Part shown: piece after piece, positions 28,785 through 38,707 of the stretch
Layout of the letters: each line of letters begins with the position of its first letter
How positions within the stretch are numbered: the stretch's first letter is position 1
Assembly: GCA_015709675.1 (NCBI GenBank)
Contig: CP054182.1
Location: 1,095,448-1,159,447, forward strand
DNA length: 64,000 nt
DNA from: Ignavibacteriales bacterium
Lineage (GTDB): Bacteria > Bacteroidota > Ignavibacteria > Ignavibacteriales > Ignavibacteriaceae
Reading direction: 5' to 3'
Program-made: the position numbers and the translations under genes
Notes under the pieces: model-generated
Told to the model about the DNA's origin: nothing
The model's database searches: none
Seen by the model: the letters and a program-made list of their open reading frames with translations, nothing else

Positions 28785-30164
28785 CTATTCGTATTCGCCG
28801 GAATTAATTCCGTATTTATCCATCAGCCGGTAGATAGTTGCTCTGCCGAGCTGGAGTTTGGTTGCAGCCTCAAAGATATTGCCCCGTGTAATGCGGAGCG
28901 CGTTTCTTATGGCTTCTTCTTTTATTTTTTCAAATGGCACAATAATATCATCGCCGAAAAGAGAGGCGGAGCCGTCCGGTTTTCTGGTTTCGGCCGCGGT
29001 GCGCAGATGCACCGGAAAATCATCCACATCCACCATATCCGACTCGGCCAGGATGAGGGAGCGTTCAATGGTATTTTCCATTTCACGCACATTGCCCGGC
29101 CAGTCATATTCATACATCAGCTTGAGTGCTTTTTTGGTAAATCCGCGCATGGATTTGCCGAGTTTCCGGTTAAAGGTGTTCAGAAACGCTTCGGCAAGCA
29201 CCAGGATATCACCCCGTCTCTGGCGGAGCGGCGGTATATATATCGGGAATGAGTTCAGCCGGTAGAAAAGATCTTCGCGGAACTCCTTCATTTCAACCGC
29301 TTTTTTCAGGTCGCGGTTTGTGGCCGAGATAATGCGCACATCGGTGGAGATCAGCTCATTGCCGCCGACCCGTTCAAACTCCCGCTGCTGAATAACACGC
29401 AGCAGCTTTGCCTGCAGCGTCATTTCCATTTCCCCGATTTCATCAAGGAAGATGGTGCCGCCGTTTGCAATTTCAAACTTGCCGAGCTTTTTCTGGTGTG
29501 CTCCGGTAAATGAACCCTTTTCATGCCCGAAGAGTTCGCTCTCAAGAAGCTCGCGCGGAATGGATGCGCAGTTTACCACCACGAAAGGCTTGTCTTTTCT
29601 CGCACCGTTAAAGTGAATGGCGCGCGAAATCAGCTCCTTTCCTGTTCCGCTTTCGCCGTATATAAGCACGGTGATATCATTATTCAGGACTTTTGAAACA
29701 AGACGGAACACATCCTGCATCTTGCCGTCTGCAGAGATGATATTGTCAAAACTGTATTTGGCAGTAACCGTTTCTTTTAAGGAGTGCAGTTCCTTAAGCA
29801 GTTCATAATTGCGGATTGCATTCTTGATGCTCGGCTCAAGGCGCTGCGCGTCAATGGGTTTGGGGAAATAATCATAAGCGCCTGAGCGTACCGCTTCAAG
29901 GGCTACTTCGATGCTTCCCTGCGCTGAAAGAATAATCACCGGCAGATGTTCATCAGACTGTTTAATCTTCTTCAGGACTTCAATACCATTAAGGCCCGGA
30001 AGCATGATATCAAGCAGAATAAGATCAGGCCGGTCACTCAGCCGAGGTAAAACTTTTTCACCATTTTCAAAAATTTCCGCGTCATAGCCCCATTTATCCT
30101 TTACCCAGTAAAGAATCAGTTTGGCAATTGATGCTTCGTCTTCAACGATAAATACTTTTGGCAA
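28785..30164 (-). CDS. Sigma-54-dependent response regulator (NtrC family)
   Basis: 459 residues. Receiver domain 1-120 with Asp52 as phosphoacceptor (LLDIMLPG); AAA+ domain about 145-370 with Walker A GESGTGKE near 171, GSFTGA loop near 217 (the sigma-54 contact motif, usually GAFTGA), and Walker B IFLDEIG; Fis-type HTH at the end (FEAATKLQLGRATIYRLMDKYG). The TTG start directly follows the TAG of the kinase gene and has AGAGGA upstream, so I accept TTG. With that kinase it forms a two-component pair that should activate sigma-54 promoters. Confidence 0.93.
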   Translation of the reverse strand: MPKVFIVEDEASIAKLILYWVKDKWGYDAEIFENGEKVLPRLSDRPDLILLDIMLPGLNGIEVLKKIKQSDEHLPVIILSAQGSIEVALEAVRSGAYDYFPKPIDAQRLEPSIKNAIRNYELLKELHSLKETVTAKYSFDNIISADGKMQDVFRLVSKVLNNDITVLIYGESGTGKELISRAIHFNGARKDKPFVVVNCASIPRELLESELFGHEKGSFTGAHQKKLGKFEIANGGTIFLDEIGEMEMTLQAKLLRVIQQREFERVGGNELISTDVRIISATNRDLKKAVEMKEFREDLFYRLNSFPIYIPPLRQRRGDILVLAEAFLNTFNRKLGKSMRGFTKKALKLMYEYDWPGNVREMENTIERSLILAESDMVDVDDFPVHLRTAAETRKPDGSASLFGDDIIVPFEKIKEEAIRNALRITRGNIFEAATKLQLGRATIYRLMDKYGINSGEYE

Positions 30165-31739
30165 CTATTCAGTCCTCTGCTTAATGATGGGTAGTTTAAC
30201 CACAAAGGTAGTTCCTTTGTTTTCCTCACTGCGCACAGTTATCATTCCTTTATGAAGGTCAATGATTTGCTTGGAAAGCGCAAGACCCAGACCGGTTCCC
30301 GGTATCTGAGCTCCGGGCCGGCTGACCCGGTAAAATTTCTGAAAGATAAACGGAAGATCATTTTTGGGAATACCAATTCCGGTATCGGTAACAATTATTT
30401 CTATTTCACGGTAGAATGTTTTTATAAAAAGCGTCATCCTGCCCCCTGCATCGGTAAACTTAAGAGCATTGGAAAGCAGATTGTCGGCAACACGGAGGAA
30501 ATTTTCCTTGTCAGCGTAAAGCAGCACCTCATTTCCGGGCAGTTCATGCTTAAAGGTGACTCCCTTTTCAGCCGATTGCTTTATATACGCTTCAAGCAGG
30601 GGAGCTACTGCCTCTTCCAGTTTAAAGTATTCTTTGTTAAGCGTTACCGTTCCCTCTTCAATGCGTGATATATCAAGCACATTGTTAATCAGGCGGGAGA
30701 GCCGCTTTGCTTCATTCAGAATAATGCTGTTAAACTCATCCCTCATCTCCGGAGCCATGGAGGGGTCGGAATGAATAGTTTCCGCGAAGCCGATAATTGA
30801 GGCAAGCGGTGTCCGCAGCTCGTGAGATATATTGGAAAGAAAATCATTCTTCAGCCGGTTCAGTTCTTCAAGCACGGAAATCTTCTGCCGGGCGCGGTCG
30901 CGCTCAATGGAGATGATCCGGTTGGCTTCGATGAGTTTGCTGTTAAGATCGCGCATCTTATCCTGATCTTTGGAACGGGCTGTAATGTTCCTCCCGATAC
31001 CCAGAACACCTTCAGGCACGGATGAGGTTGAGGGAACACGGGCGTTTATTTCGAAAATGATATTTTTGCCGTATTTACTCAGGAAGGATGATTCGAAGGT
31101 AACAATCTGGCCGGATTTTACAATTTCGCTGAACGAACGGGCAACATCCGCCTTCTTATCATCGGTTACAAACTCCAGAAAATGCCTGCCGGTTATTTCT
31201 TCCGGTATATATTCCATCGCAAGCGCGCCGTTCTGATTGATCAGGATGAAGTTTCCTTTACCGTCAAGAATAAAAATCAGGTCTTCAGCGGTCTCAAAAA
31301 GCTTTCTGAAGCGCTCTTCGGAGACTTTTATTTCGGCAGACCGGGTATGTTCGGCGGTGATATCCTGCAGGAGGTGGTGCGCGCGGAGAACGTCCGCCTC
31401 TTTTTGCATCATGATCTGATGCCTGATAAAGCGGCTCCCCCCTTCGCGGGTTAACCGGTAGAGGGCTTCACCTTTTCCTGATGTCCTTGCCTGGTTTAAT
31501 GCGGCACGTAATCGTTTAAAATCAGCCGGAGAAAGCGCCCGAAGCATCCGGAAAAGGGATGACTTATCCGACCCCCCGTTAAAGCGGGGTGGAAGACCGG
31601 AACAGAAGGAAATCCTCTGACTCCCTCCCGAAACCTCAACAGAGAAGAATAGGAATCCCTCTCCGGCAGGATTTACCGCCAGTGGGCCTATTTCCTCTGC
31701 TGAAAGCAGGTCTGATTTCTGAATTGCTGTTTTGGCCAC
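30165..31739 (-). CDS. PAS-domain sensor histidine kinase
   Basis: 524 residues from a GTG with AAAGG just upstream. No signal peptide or membrane helix, so cytosolic. A divergent N-terminal PAS-like region (about 1-130), a PAS domain at about 140-255 (FETAEDLIFILDGKGNFILI, EITGRHFLEFV), then HisKA with SHELRTP near 305 and an HATPase_c domain (NLLSNALKFT, DTGIGIP, GTGLGLALSK). It is followed without a gap by its sigma-54 response regulator. Confidence 0.92.
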   Translation of the reverse strand: MAKTAIQKSDLLSAEEIGPLAVNPAGEGFLFFSVEVSGGSQRISFCSGLPPRFNGGSDKSSLFRMLRALSPADFKRLRAALNQARTSGKGEALYRLTREGGSRFIRHQIMMQKEADVLRAHHLLQDITAEHTRSAEIKVSEERFRKLFETAEDLIFILDGKGNFILINQNGALAMEYIPEEITGRHFLEFVTDDKKADVARSFSEIVKSGQIVTFESSFLSKYGKNIIFEINARVPSTSSVPEGVLGIGRNITARSKDQDKMRDLNSKLIEANRIISIERDRARQKISVLEELNRLKNDFLSNISHELRTPLASIIGFAETIHSDPSMAPEMRDEFNSIILNEAKRLSRLINNVLDISRIEEGTVTLNKEYFKLEEAVAPLLEAYIKQSAEKGVTFKHELPGNEVLLYADKENFLRVADNLLSNALKFTDAGGRMTLFIKTFYREIEIIVTDTGIGIPKNDLPFIFQKFYRVSRPGAQIPGTGLGLALSKQIIDLHKGMITVRSEENKGTTFVVKLPIIKQRTE

Positions 31740-32120
31740 CCTTTATGCCGTGGTATGGTTTTCTCAAAATAAAACACTAAAATAATCAAAAAAAGGCAAA
31801 TGAATTATGAGGTATCAATTGTGAAGTATGAATTATGAGGTATGAATTCCTTTTTCCTGGCAGGGACGTGTTTTTTACCGCAAAGCCCGCAGAGTTTTGA
31901 CCCGGCCGATGGGACGCGGATTTTACTGATGCTTCGCAGCGCGGATTTCAAAAGATTAGAATTTTAACTCAAAGGGAGCAAAGGTAATCGCGAAGTACCG
32001 CTGAGTTAAAAACTCGATTGTCCTCAGAGTTTAAATTTTCCAAAAGGCAGGTTACTTATTGTAATCAGAATCTCCTGAAGCATGAAGTAATTCATAATTC
32101 ATACTTCATAATTCGTACTT
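31740..32120. other. Spacer with iterated AATTATGA-type words
   Basis: About 380 bp without a gene. At 31801-31850 and, in the opposite orientation, at 32076-32121, there are imperfect iterations of AATTATGA/AAGTATGA. Between them lies CGCAAAG/CGCAGAG text like that at 8590-8720. The right end is immediately 3' of the hybrid kinase. Confidence 0.6.
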
Positions 32121-35100
32121 CTAAAGGAATACTTCCTGTACCAGGTTAATCAGGCTGGCTTGTGTATATGGTTTGGCAAGATAATGTGAGAACCCGCGTG
32201 AAAGGAATTCATCGCGGTCTTCATCGGAAGCATAGGCGGTTATGGCAATCATCGGAATGTTTTTATATCCCGGCATGCGGCGCAGGATTTCCATCAGGCC
32301 GGTGCCGTCAAGCCCGTAGCGCAGATTGATATCTATCAGGAATCCGTCAAATGATCCGTCAATTACCAGGTTCATGGCAGAATCAGCATCGGGGACAATT
32401 TCGAGTTCAAAAAGTTTTCCCAGACTCCGGTTGATGAACCACTGGGAGTTTTCATCATCCTCAACCACAAGAAGTCGCTTCTTCGGAGTATCAGCAGGCC
32501 TGACTATTTCCGGCTGTTTTTGTTCTGCCTCCGGTCCGGCTGCTGCCGGGGTCACTGCTGCGTCAGATAACGGAAGAGTAAAAATAAAATCTGATCCTTT
32601 CTTGGGTTCGCTTTCAACCCGTATATCACCGCCCAGGATTTCTGTATATTTTTTTGTTATGGAAAGGCCGAGTCCCGTTCCCTCGAAGTTACGGCTGAGC
32701 CCTTCGCTCACCTGCCTGAACTCTCTCCAGATAAGATCTGTTTTATCCGCCGGTATTCCGATGCCGGTATCAGAAACCTTAATCACAAGTGAAGGGGGTG
32801 ATGCTGTCTTATCAACCGATGTATATACAGCAACGCTGCCGGAGAGTGTATATTTAACCGCGTTGCTGATAAGATTAATAAGAATCTCAGAAAAAATCTT
32901 TCCGTCGGTTTTTATAAAAAACGGGCGGGAGAATGACTGCAGCCGGTAGGCAAGCCCCTTTGCATGAGCGGGCTGTTCAAACAGTTTGAAGGCATCGGTG
33001 ATGATTTTTTCCGCGTCAACCTGTTCTTCATTCTTTTTGGGTGGTTCAAATTCAAGTTTGGTCAGAGCAAGAATTTTCTGCAATGTATCCATCATCCGCT
33101 GTGATGAACGGACGATGCCGTTCACCAGATCGAGCAGTTCCGGATCGGTGACCTCCTGCGCAAGAATTTCCGAGAAGCCGAGAATGCCCACGAACGGTGT
33201 GCGCAGCTCATGGCTCATATTGGCGAAGAAGAATGATTTTACTTTGTTCATCTCCTCGGCTTTTTCTTTTGCGAGGAGAAGATCCTCAAGGATTTTCTTC
33301 TGTTCGGTTATATCTTCATTAATGGAAACAAAGTGGGTGATTTTTCCTTCCGTGTTTACGATAGGGCTGATAAAGGCGGAAACCCAGAAAAGCTCACCGT
33401 TTTTCTTTTTATTAAGAAACTCTCCGCTCCAGTTTTTACCATTAAGGATTGTTGACCAGAGTTCTTTGTATTCCTCCGGAGATTTCTGGCCGGAATTAAG
33501 GATTTTTGGATTTTTACCTACCACCTCTTCGAGTGTATATCCGGTAACTTCGCAGTATTCTTTATTGACATATTCAATCACTCCGTTAACATCAGTTATA
33601 ATAACTGAAACGGGGCTCTGTTCAACTGCAAGTGAGAGCTTAACGAGCCGTTCTTCAGCCCGTTTACGGTCCGTAATATCAAGGCCCATGCACTGGATTT
33701 CACTTGGATTCCCCTTCGCATCAACCAGGCAGATGAATTCCCAGAGTGTGGTCTTTAAGGTGCCGTCCTCAAGGGGTTTATCAAGCTCAACTTTATATAC
33801 TTTGCCGGGGTTCTCAAGACATCGGGAGACCACTTCGGTTGTTCGGGCGTGATGGTGGGGGGCGATTGATTCGAGAGAGTTTATTTCTCCGATGCTCCGG
33901 CCCACGGATATATATCCGAAATCCTCGATGAACTTATCGTTCACATAGGTATAGATTCCATCAAGATCGGTGCGGACCACATAGTTGGTCTGTGAGTGGA
34001 TGATGGCACGGAGCTGTTCTTCGCGGCTGCGGACTGCTTCTTCTGCAAGTTTGCGTTCGGTGATATCAGCGGCAATACCGGTGGTTCTGATCAGGGTGCC
34101 GGATTTATCAAAAATGGGGAATGAGCGGTCCAGTATCCAGCGCACTGAGCCGTCCGGTCTGATGACGCGGTATTCAATTTCTGTTCTCTGCCCTGCCGCC
34201 TGCTTTTTCAGGGAGTCGGTCATGACCGGCCTGTCTGCTTCGGCAAGGGAACTTATATATAAACTGTTATCCTTCAGCAAATCGGCAATGCTTCTGCCCC
34301 AGATCGGCTCAAATGCATTGCTCACATAGACGATTCTTTGTTCACGGCAGTCAAACATCCAGAATACTTCTTCGATGTTTTCAGCCATCTGTCTGAACCG
34401 GGTGCTTGTTTCCTCCAGTGCAAGTTCAGTCATTTTGCGCTGAGTGATATCTCTGAGGAAGCTTTGCGTGGCGATGACGTTATCCCCCTTTTTGCGGGGA
34501 AGTGCTGAGCCCTCGAGCAGAACCGTTCCGCCGGATTTTGTCATAAACTCAACTTCCATAAAAGGAATAAATTCCCCTTCGCTTATTCTGAGGAATGCAT
34601 CCGCGCAGTGTTTCTGGGAGGCAGGAGAGATGATATCAAAAAGATTGAGGTTTTTTACTTCGTCTTGTGTGTAGCCGAGGGTTTTTCTCCATGACTCATT
34701 TACATAGGTGAACCTGCCCTCAGGGTCAACGCTCTGTATCAGGTCATGAGTTCTTTCAAGAAGTGCGAAATACCGTTCTTCGCTTTCGCGCAAATCCTGC
34801 TCTGCTTTTTTCCGCTCGGTTACATCGCGTACTGCGGCAAGCGCGCTTACTCCCTGTGATCCGTGAAAATAACTGAGACTTATCTCGACCGGGAATTCAG
34901 TTCCGTTCTTGTGGAGTCCAAAAAGCTCAACTCCCTTTCCCATTTCTCTGACCCGGAGAGCTTCAAAAAAACTGCCGCGCATCTGTATATGTTTTTTGCG
35001 GTATCTCTGAGGAATAAGGGTTTCAATAGGTTTTCCCTCCAGTTCATGGTGACTGTAGCCGAAAAGTTCTTCGGTCTTTGAGTTAACTAACTGGATATTT

Positions 35101-35582
35101 CCCTCATGGTTCACGGTGATGAGTCCATCAGGAGCAGACTCCCAAAGTCCTTTGAACTTTTCCTCGCTCCGGCGAAGCTGATCTTCCGCGTTCTTCTGGC
35201 TGGTAATATCTATGAAGGTCGCATATACCTGGTAAGGTTTCTTTTCTCCATCGCGGAACTGTGGAACTGCATCTATGAGAATCCATTTTTGGCGATTCTC
35301 AGCGGGATGAAAAACACCCATGACCACTTGTGAGACTGGTTTGCCGCTTTTAAGAGCAGCCATAGCCGGATGCTCTTCTCCGGGGAAGGGGCTGCCGTCT
35401 TCTCTTACAGCTCTCCAGCGGGGATCAATGCTTTTCCGTCCGGTCATCTGGTCCAGTGTGAGTCCCAGAATTCTTTCAGCCGCGGGGTTTGCTGCAATAA
35501 TGGTACCATCAGCAGACTGATAGACTGCTCCGATGGGCATGGTCATAAAAAGTTCTGAGTGATTTATTTCACTCTTATTCAC
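32121..35582 (-). CDS. Hybrid sensor histidine kinase with six PAS domains
   Basis: 1153 residues, cytosolic (no membrane segment). Six PAS/PAC units of about 125 residues each run from residue 10 to 765; typical starts are FKGLWESAPDGLITV, YFALLERTHDLIQSV, FRQMAENIEEVFWMF and LSLAVEQSPVSVIITD. A HisKA domain follows (FANMSHELRTPFVGILGFSE, near 795), then HATPase (LISNAVKYT, DTGIGIP, GTGLGLSITKKY) and a C-terminal receiver (RLLVVEDDEN, FLIDINLRYG, AKPYT). Kinases of this shape integrate several intracellular cues and phosphorylate their own receiver. There is no HPt or output gene next to it, though the two-component/SpoIIE group lies just downstream on the same strand. Confidence 0.92.
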   Translation of the reverse strand: MNKSEINHSELFMTMPIGAVYQSADGTIIAANPAAERILGLTLDQMTGRKSIDPRWRAVREDGSPFPGEEHPAMAALKSGKPVSQVVMGVFHPAENRQKWILIDAVPQFRDGEKKPYQVYATFIDITSQKNAEDQLRRSEEKFKGLWESAPDGLITVNHEGNIQLVNSKTEELFGYSHHELEGKPIETLIPQRYRKKHIQMRGSFFEALRVREMGKGVELFGLHKNGTEFPVEISLSYFHGSQGVSALAAVRDVTERKKAEQDLRESEERYFALLERTHDLIQSVDPEGRFTYVNESWRKTLGYTQDEVKNLNLFDIISPASQKHCADAFLRISEGEFIPFMEVEFMTKSGGTVLLEGSALPRKKGDNVIATQSFLRDITQRKMTELALEETSTRFRQMAENIEEVFWMFDCREQRIVYVSNAFEPIWGRSIADLLKDNSLYISSLAEADRPVMTDSLKKQAAGQRTEIEYRVIRPDGSVRWILDRSFPIFDKSGTLIRTTGIAADITERKLAEEAVRSREEQLRAIIHSQTNYVVRTDLDGIYTYVNDKFIEDFGYISVGRSIGEINSLESIAPHHHARTTEVVSRCLENPGKVYKVELDKPLEDGTLKTTLWEFICLVDAKGNPSEIQCMGLDITDRKRAEERLVKLSLAVEQSPVSVIITDVNGVIEYVNKEYCEVTGYTLEEVVGKNPKILNSGQKSPEEYKELWSTILNGKNWSGEFLNKKKNGELFWVSAFISPIVNTEGKITHFVSINEDITEQKKILEDLLLAKEKAEEMNKVKSFFFANMSHELRTPFVGILGFSEILAQEVTDPELLDLVNGIVRSSQRMMDTLQKILALTKLEFEPPKKNEEQVDAEKIITDAFKLFEQPAHAKGLAYRLQSFSRPFFIKTDGKIFSEILINLISNAVKYTLSGSVAVYTSVDKTASPPSLVIKVSDTGIGIPADKTDLIWREFRQVSEGLSRNFEGTGLGLSITKKYTEILGGDIRVESEPKKGSDFIFTLPLSDAAVTPAAAGPEAEQKQPEIVRPADTPKKRLLVVEDDENSQWFINRSLGKLFELEIVPDADSAMNLVIDGSFDGFLIDINLRYGLDGTGLMEILRRMPGYKNIPMIAITAYASDEDRDEFLSRGFSHYLAKPYTQASLINLVQEVFL

Positions 35583-35806
35583 AAAGCGGTGTTCCTGTTA
35601 TGAAAGAAAGAATAAAAATAAAGGCGGACACAACACCCTTTTTTGTATAAGAAAAATTTTTGCCCGCAAAATAATAAAATTGTTTAATATTCGTCAGTTT
35701 ACTTATCATCTTCAACATATTTTCCATACAAAATTATTTTTCTGAGGTGAACGCTGAATAAACAGGGCAAACAGAACGATAAACAATACTTTGCAGGCGG
35801 TTATGA

Positions 35807-37102
35807 TTAATCTGAAGAAGTCATGGCATTTTTCAGAACATCCCACCAGCGGTAATTGATAACATGCACCAGATCAAATATCATCAGACCATCGGTGCGT
35901 TTCATGCACATTTTAACCGCTTTGCTGAACTGTTCGGGGTAATCTTTATACTGCTCAACATAAAGGCCTCCAATGACAGGAACCGCACCGCCGACAACCT
36001 CCATGGCAATGTTGGCTGAACCCTCAACGGAATACCAGTAATCCCTGGTTGTTCCCATTGCGGCTTCATTCCGCTGAGTAATGCGGGCATTGTTGCTTTC
36101 AACTTCCTGCATGGTTACTTCAAAGAAGTAGCAGCCGGTGGTATATATGTCAAGCAGAGGAGCGTAACCGTAATTTTTATATCCGGATGTGGCCCAGTCA
36201 AACTGAAGCGAAGGATCATAATCCGGAGAGGCCCAGTTGGCGCCCACTTCATAATACAGCGGATACCACGCTCCTGTGTAGGTCCCGAAAAGAATATCCG
36301 GATTAATCTTCTTTACCTCCTCACGGGATTCCTTAAAGAATGACCAGATAACCGACGCGCGCCACTCAAGCCATTCTTTGTAAAATCTGCCCGGCACTCT
36401 CGCGCTTTTGCCGGTGCTGTCTTTCTGATAGCTGTATATATCCTCAGGGAACTGCTGCAGCTTTTTACCCAGATGCTGTTCGAAAGCAATACGGGAGGCA
36501 TCACTGAAATCAGCTTCTATGCCGTCGTAGCGAACACGGTCAAGCAGGATGCCGTCAAGACTCGGATAGCGGGCTACAACTTCACGGATAACTGCGAGCT
36601 CGTGGCCGCGCACTTCATCCAGAAGAGGATTGGTCATGGCGGAATACTTGTGCTTCAGCCTGGATATAGGCACCAGGCCGGAGTCGGTGTAATTCACGGA
36701 CTGCCAGTGATCTTTTCCGGTATATACGGGACCCCGGTCAAAAAAGTTATGCCCTGCCACAAAGATGTTCAGAGAAGCGTGCACTTTCAGCCCCGCTTTA
36801 TGCCCTTCCTCCAGAGCAAGCGCCAGCAGGTCATATTCCGGTTTTCTTCTGAAGCCCTGCCATTCCGTCATCTGGGGCGCAACTGCTGACTGATAAAGCA
36901 CCTCTCCGGTTATCGGTTTTATATCTATCACAACATCCGTAAAGCCAAGCTCTTTACAGAGTTTAAGGTAATATATAACAGAATCGGGATTGCTCATCCG
37001 CTCAAAATTGGCGGTAGCATCTATCCACATGATATTGCCTTTTTGTGCATGGAGGGGGAGGGTTGCGATGAACAATAAAAAACAGAGAGTAAGCGTTTTC
37101 AT
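35807..37102 (-). CDS. Secreted glycoside hydrolase-like (GHL10/DUF187-type) protein
   Basis: 431 residues with a signal peptide (MKTLTLCFLLFIATLPLHAQ). The body has TIM-barrel signs: GFTDVVIDIKPITGEVLY, LKVHASLNIFVAGH, the DGILLDRVRYDG motif with acidic and Arg residues at the strand end, and KINPDILFGTYTG. These resemble GHL10 (DUF187) proteins, which are predicted glycoside hydrolases; catalytic residues cannot be assigned by eye. Tyr and Trp are abundant (WYPLYYEVGANW), as in sugar-binding clefts. Monocistronic. Confidence 0.65.
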   Translation of the reverse strand: MKTLTLCFLLFIATLPLHAQKGNIMWIDATANFERMSNPDSVIYYLKLCKELGFTDVVIDIKPITGEVLYQSAVAPQMTEWQGFRRKPEYDLLALALEEGHKAGLKVHASLNIFVAGHNFFDRGPVYTGKDHWQSVNYTDSGLVPISRLKHKYSAMTNPLLDEVRGHELAVIREVVARYPSLDGILLDRVRYDGIEADFSDASRIAFEQHLGKKLQQFPEDIYSYQKDSTGKSARVPGRFYKEWLEWRASVIWSFFKESREEVKKINPDILFGTYTGAWYPLYYEVGANWASPDYDPSLQFDWATSGYKNYGYAPLLDIYTTGCYFFEVTMQEVESNNARITQRNEAAMGTTRDYWYSVEGSANIAMEVVGGAVPVIGGLYVEQYKDYPEQFSKAVKMCMKRTDGLMIFDLVHVINYRWWDVLKNAMTSSD

Positions 37103-37457
37103 GGTGCCTGATAATATTTTAAGTACAAAAATAGGAAAGAATTATGAGGTATGATTATGAAGTTTGAATTATGAAGTATGAATTATGAATTAGATTGATG
37201 ATGCGCTTGAGCGGGACACTCACCCGAAAGGGGAGAAACAGTCAGGGCTCACAACATCTGCACAACACTGCGCTCTCGTTCTGCTCTGCGAAGCGTAAGG
37301 GCATTGTTTTTCAGATGAACTTCCGCGGAAGTTTACGTAAAGGAGGGAAGTGTTTTTACTAACTCCAAATTACTAACAGTTAATTATTTCCCTGTACATT
37401 GTTCATTGTACATTGTAAATTGATGTTGTTGTTGTATGATTATATCAAAGGAAACGA
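37103..37457. other. Spacer with iterated words and a 16-bp palindrome
   Basis: 355 bp without a gene. AATTATGA/AAGTATGA iterations occupy 37140-37192. A perfect palindrome AACTTCCGCGGAAGTT is at 37318-37333. TGTACATTG occurs repeatedly at 37393-37420. No promoter is evident for the DinB-like gene beyond AT-rich sequence near its start. Confidence 0.6.
37140..37192. repeat. AATTATGA/AAGTATGA iterated repeat
   Basis: Six to seven imperfect 7-8 nt units in a row. The same word is iterated at 31801-31850, 32076-32121 and 42483-42514, and more weakly near 26800-26827; all are close to the 3' or 5' end of genes. Confidence 0.7.
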
Positions 37458-37925
37458 ATGGAAAGAGCAGCTCTCTTAAATGATTACCGGAACGGCTATA
37501 AAAAGATAACAGAGGCAATGAAGGCAATCCCGTTTGAATTGTGGGATTATAAACCTTCACCTGAAAAATGGAGCGTGAGGGAAATCCTGATTCATCTGGC
37601 TGACAGTGAAGCAAACGGATACGTCCGCTGCCGTAAGATACTTTCTGAACCGGGGTCTGAGCTAATGGTATTTGATCAGGATAAATGGGCAGGGGCACTG
37701 CAGTATTCGGGTCAGGATATTGATATGGCAATGATTCTTTTTAAGACCCTGCGCGAAGCCAATTTCAGAATGCTTGCTTCCCTTACTGAGGAGGAATGGG
37801 GGAGATCTGCGTTTCATCCGGAAAGAGGTAAAATGACTATGGATGACTGGCTTCTGAGCTACACTTCTCATGTGGATAAACATATTGGCCAGATGCTCCG
37901 CAATGCAGAGTCGGCTGGAAAATAA
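37458..37925 (+). CDS. DinB-like/YfiT family metal-dependent protein
   Basis: 155 residues forming a four-helix bundle. The DinB-superfamily layout is visible: WDYKPSPEKWSVREILIHLADSE, where the His is the first metal ligand, and near the end SYTSHVDKHIGQM, giving the HxxxH pair. In this superfamily bound metal supports thiol- or nucleophile-dependent transferase reactions (bacillithiol or mycothiol transferases); the substrate is unknown here. It ends 6 bp before a bidirectional terminator shared with the MarR gene. Confidence 0.85.
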   Translation: MERAALLNDYRNGYKKITEAMKAIPFELWDYKPSPEKWSVREILIHLADSEANGYVRCRKILSEPGSELMVFDQDKWAGALQYSGQDIDMAMILFKTLREANFRMLASLTEEEWGRSAFHPERGKMTMDDWLLSYTSHVDKHIGQMLRNAESAGK

Positions 37926-37930
37926 AATAA

Positions 37931-37962
37931 GGAAAAGGGGGAGAAGTACTTACCCTTTTCCC
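37931..37962. terminator. Bidirectional terminator between convergent genes
   Basis: Arms GGAAAAGGG and CCCTTTTCC with a 13-nt loop, with T/A-rich sequence on both sides. Serves the DinB-like gene on plus and the MarR gene on minus. Confidence 0.75.
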
Positions 37963-37969
37963 CGTTTGT

Positions 37970-38470
37970 TTAATCCATCAGCAGCGATGCTGTTTTATTT
38001 TTTGGAAGGACCAGTTCACCCGACTCAATCCTTTCGGAAATGCTCAGCCCGAGTTTTTTAAGGAAAGTTGAAAATAATTCCTGTTCTTTTTCATCAAGAA
38101 CAGCCAGAACCGAAGCCATGGACTGGCTGTAGCCGTCCAGAACTTTCTCATACAGTTTCAGTCCTTTTTCGGTGATCTCAACGGTAATAGAACGCCGGTC
38201 TTCACGGTTGTGAACCCGGCGGATATTCCCGTTTTTTTCAAGATTATCAAGGATAAGAGTCATATTACCCCCGCTGACCATCATTTTGCTGCAGAGTACG
38301 CCAATTTTTGATGAGCCTCGTGAGGCCAGATAATCAAGAACACCGAACTGAGACTCCGATAACTTAAATTCCCTTAATGAAGTCCCGGAAACGGTTAATA
38401 CCGATACATAACATCGGTGCAGTTTCAGCCAAATCCGCAGGGCAGCATCCTTGCGGGAAACCTTTGCCAT
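37970..38470 (-). CDS. MarR-family transcriptional regulator
   Basis: 166 residues, typical MarR size. The winged helix-turn-helix runs from about 45 to 115 (LSESQFGVLDYLASRG, then CSKMMVSGGNMTLILDNLEKNGNIRRVHNREDRRSITV in pieces), with the acidic-arginine wing NREDRRS that marks the family. Helices at both ends form the dimer interface. The target is unknown; the nearest plus-strand gene is the HisH-like protein, whose promoter region (38471-38707) lies between the two divergent genes, so local regulation is plausible but unproven. Confidence 0.92.
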   Translation of the reverse strand: MAKVSRKDAALRIWLKLHRCYVSVLTVSGTSLREFKLSESQFGVLDYLASRGSSKIGVLCSKMMVSGGNMTLILDNLEKNGNIRRVHNREDRRSITVEITEKGLKLYEKVLDGYSQSMASVLAVLDEKEQELFSTFLKKLGLSISERIESGELVLPKNKTASLLMD

Positions 38471-38707
38471 GAGGTTCCTTTCTCTTAGTTTTGTGAACGA
38501 GCTTTAGGTAATTAAACGGAAAAACAGCATATACCCCCCTTTGTCGGTTGACTTTAGGGGAAAAGTGAAGTAAATTTTCCTGAATAGAAAATAATAATAA
38601 ATTTCAAAATAAAAATAATTTTTTAAGAAACGAAAACCATTCTCCGGTTTAGCCTTCTGCTGAAATCGTTTATCAGGGCATAAATTAATTGAGAGTGGTA
38701 AAAGAGT

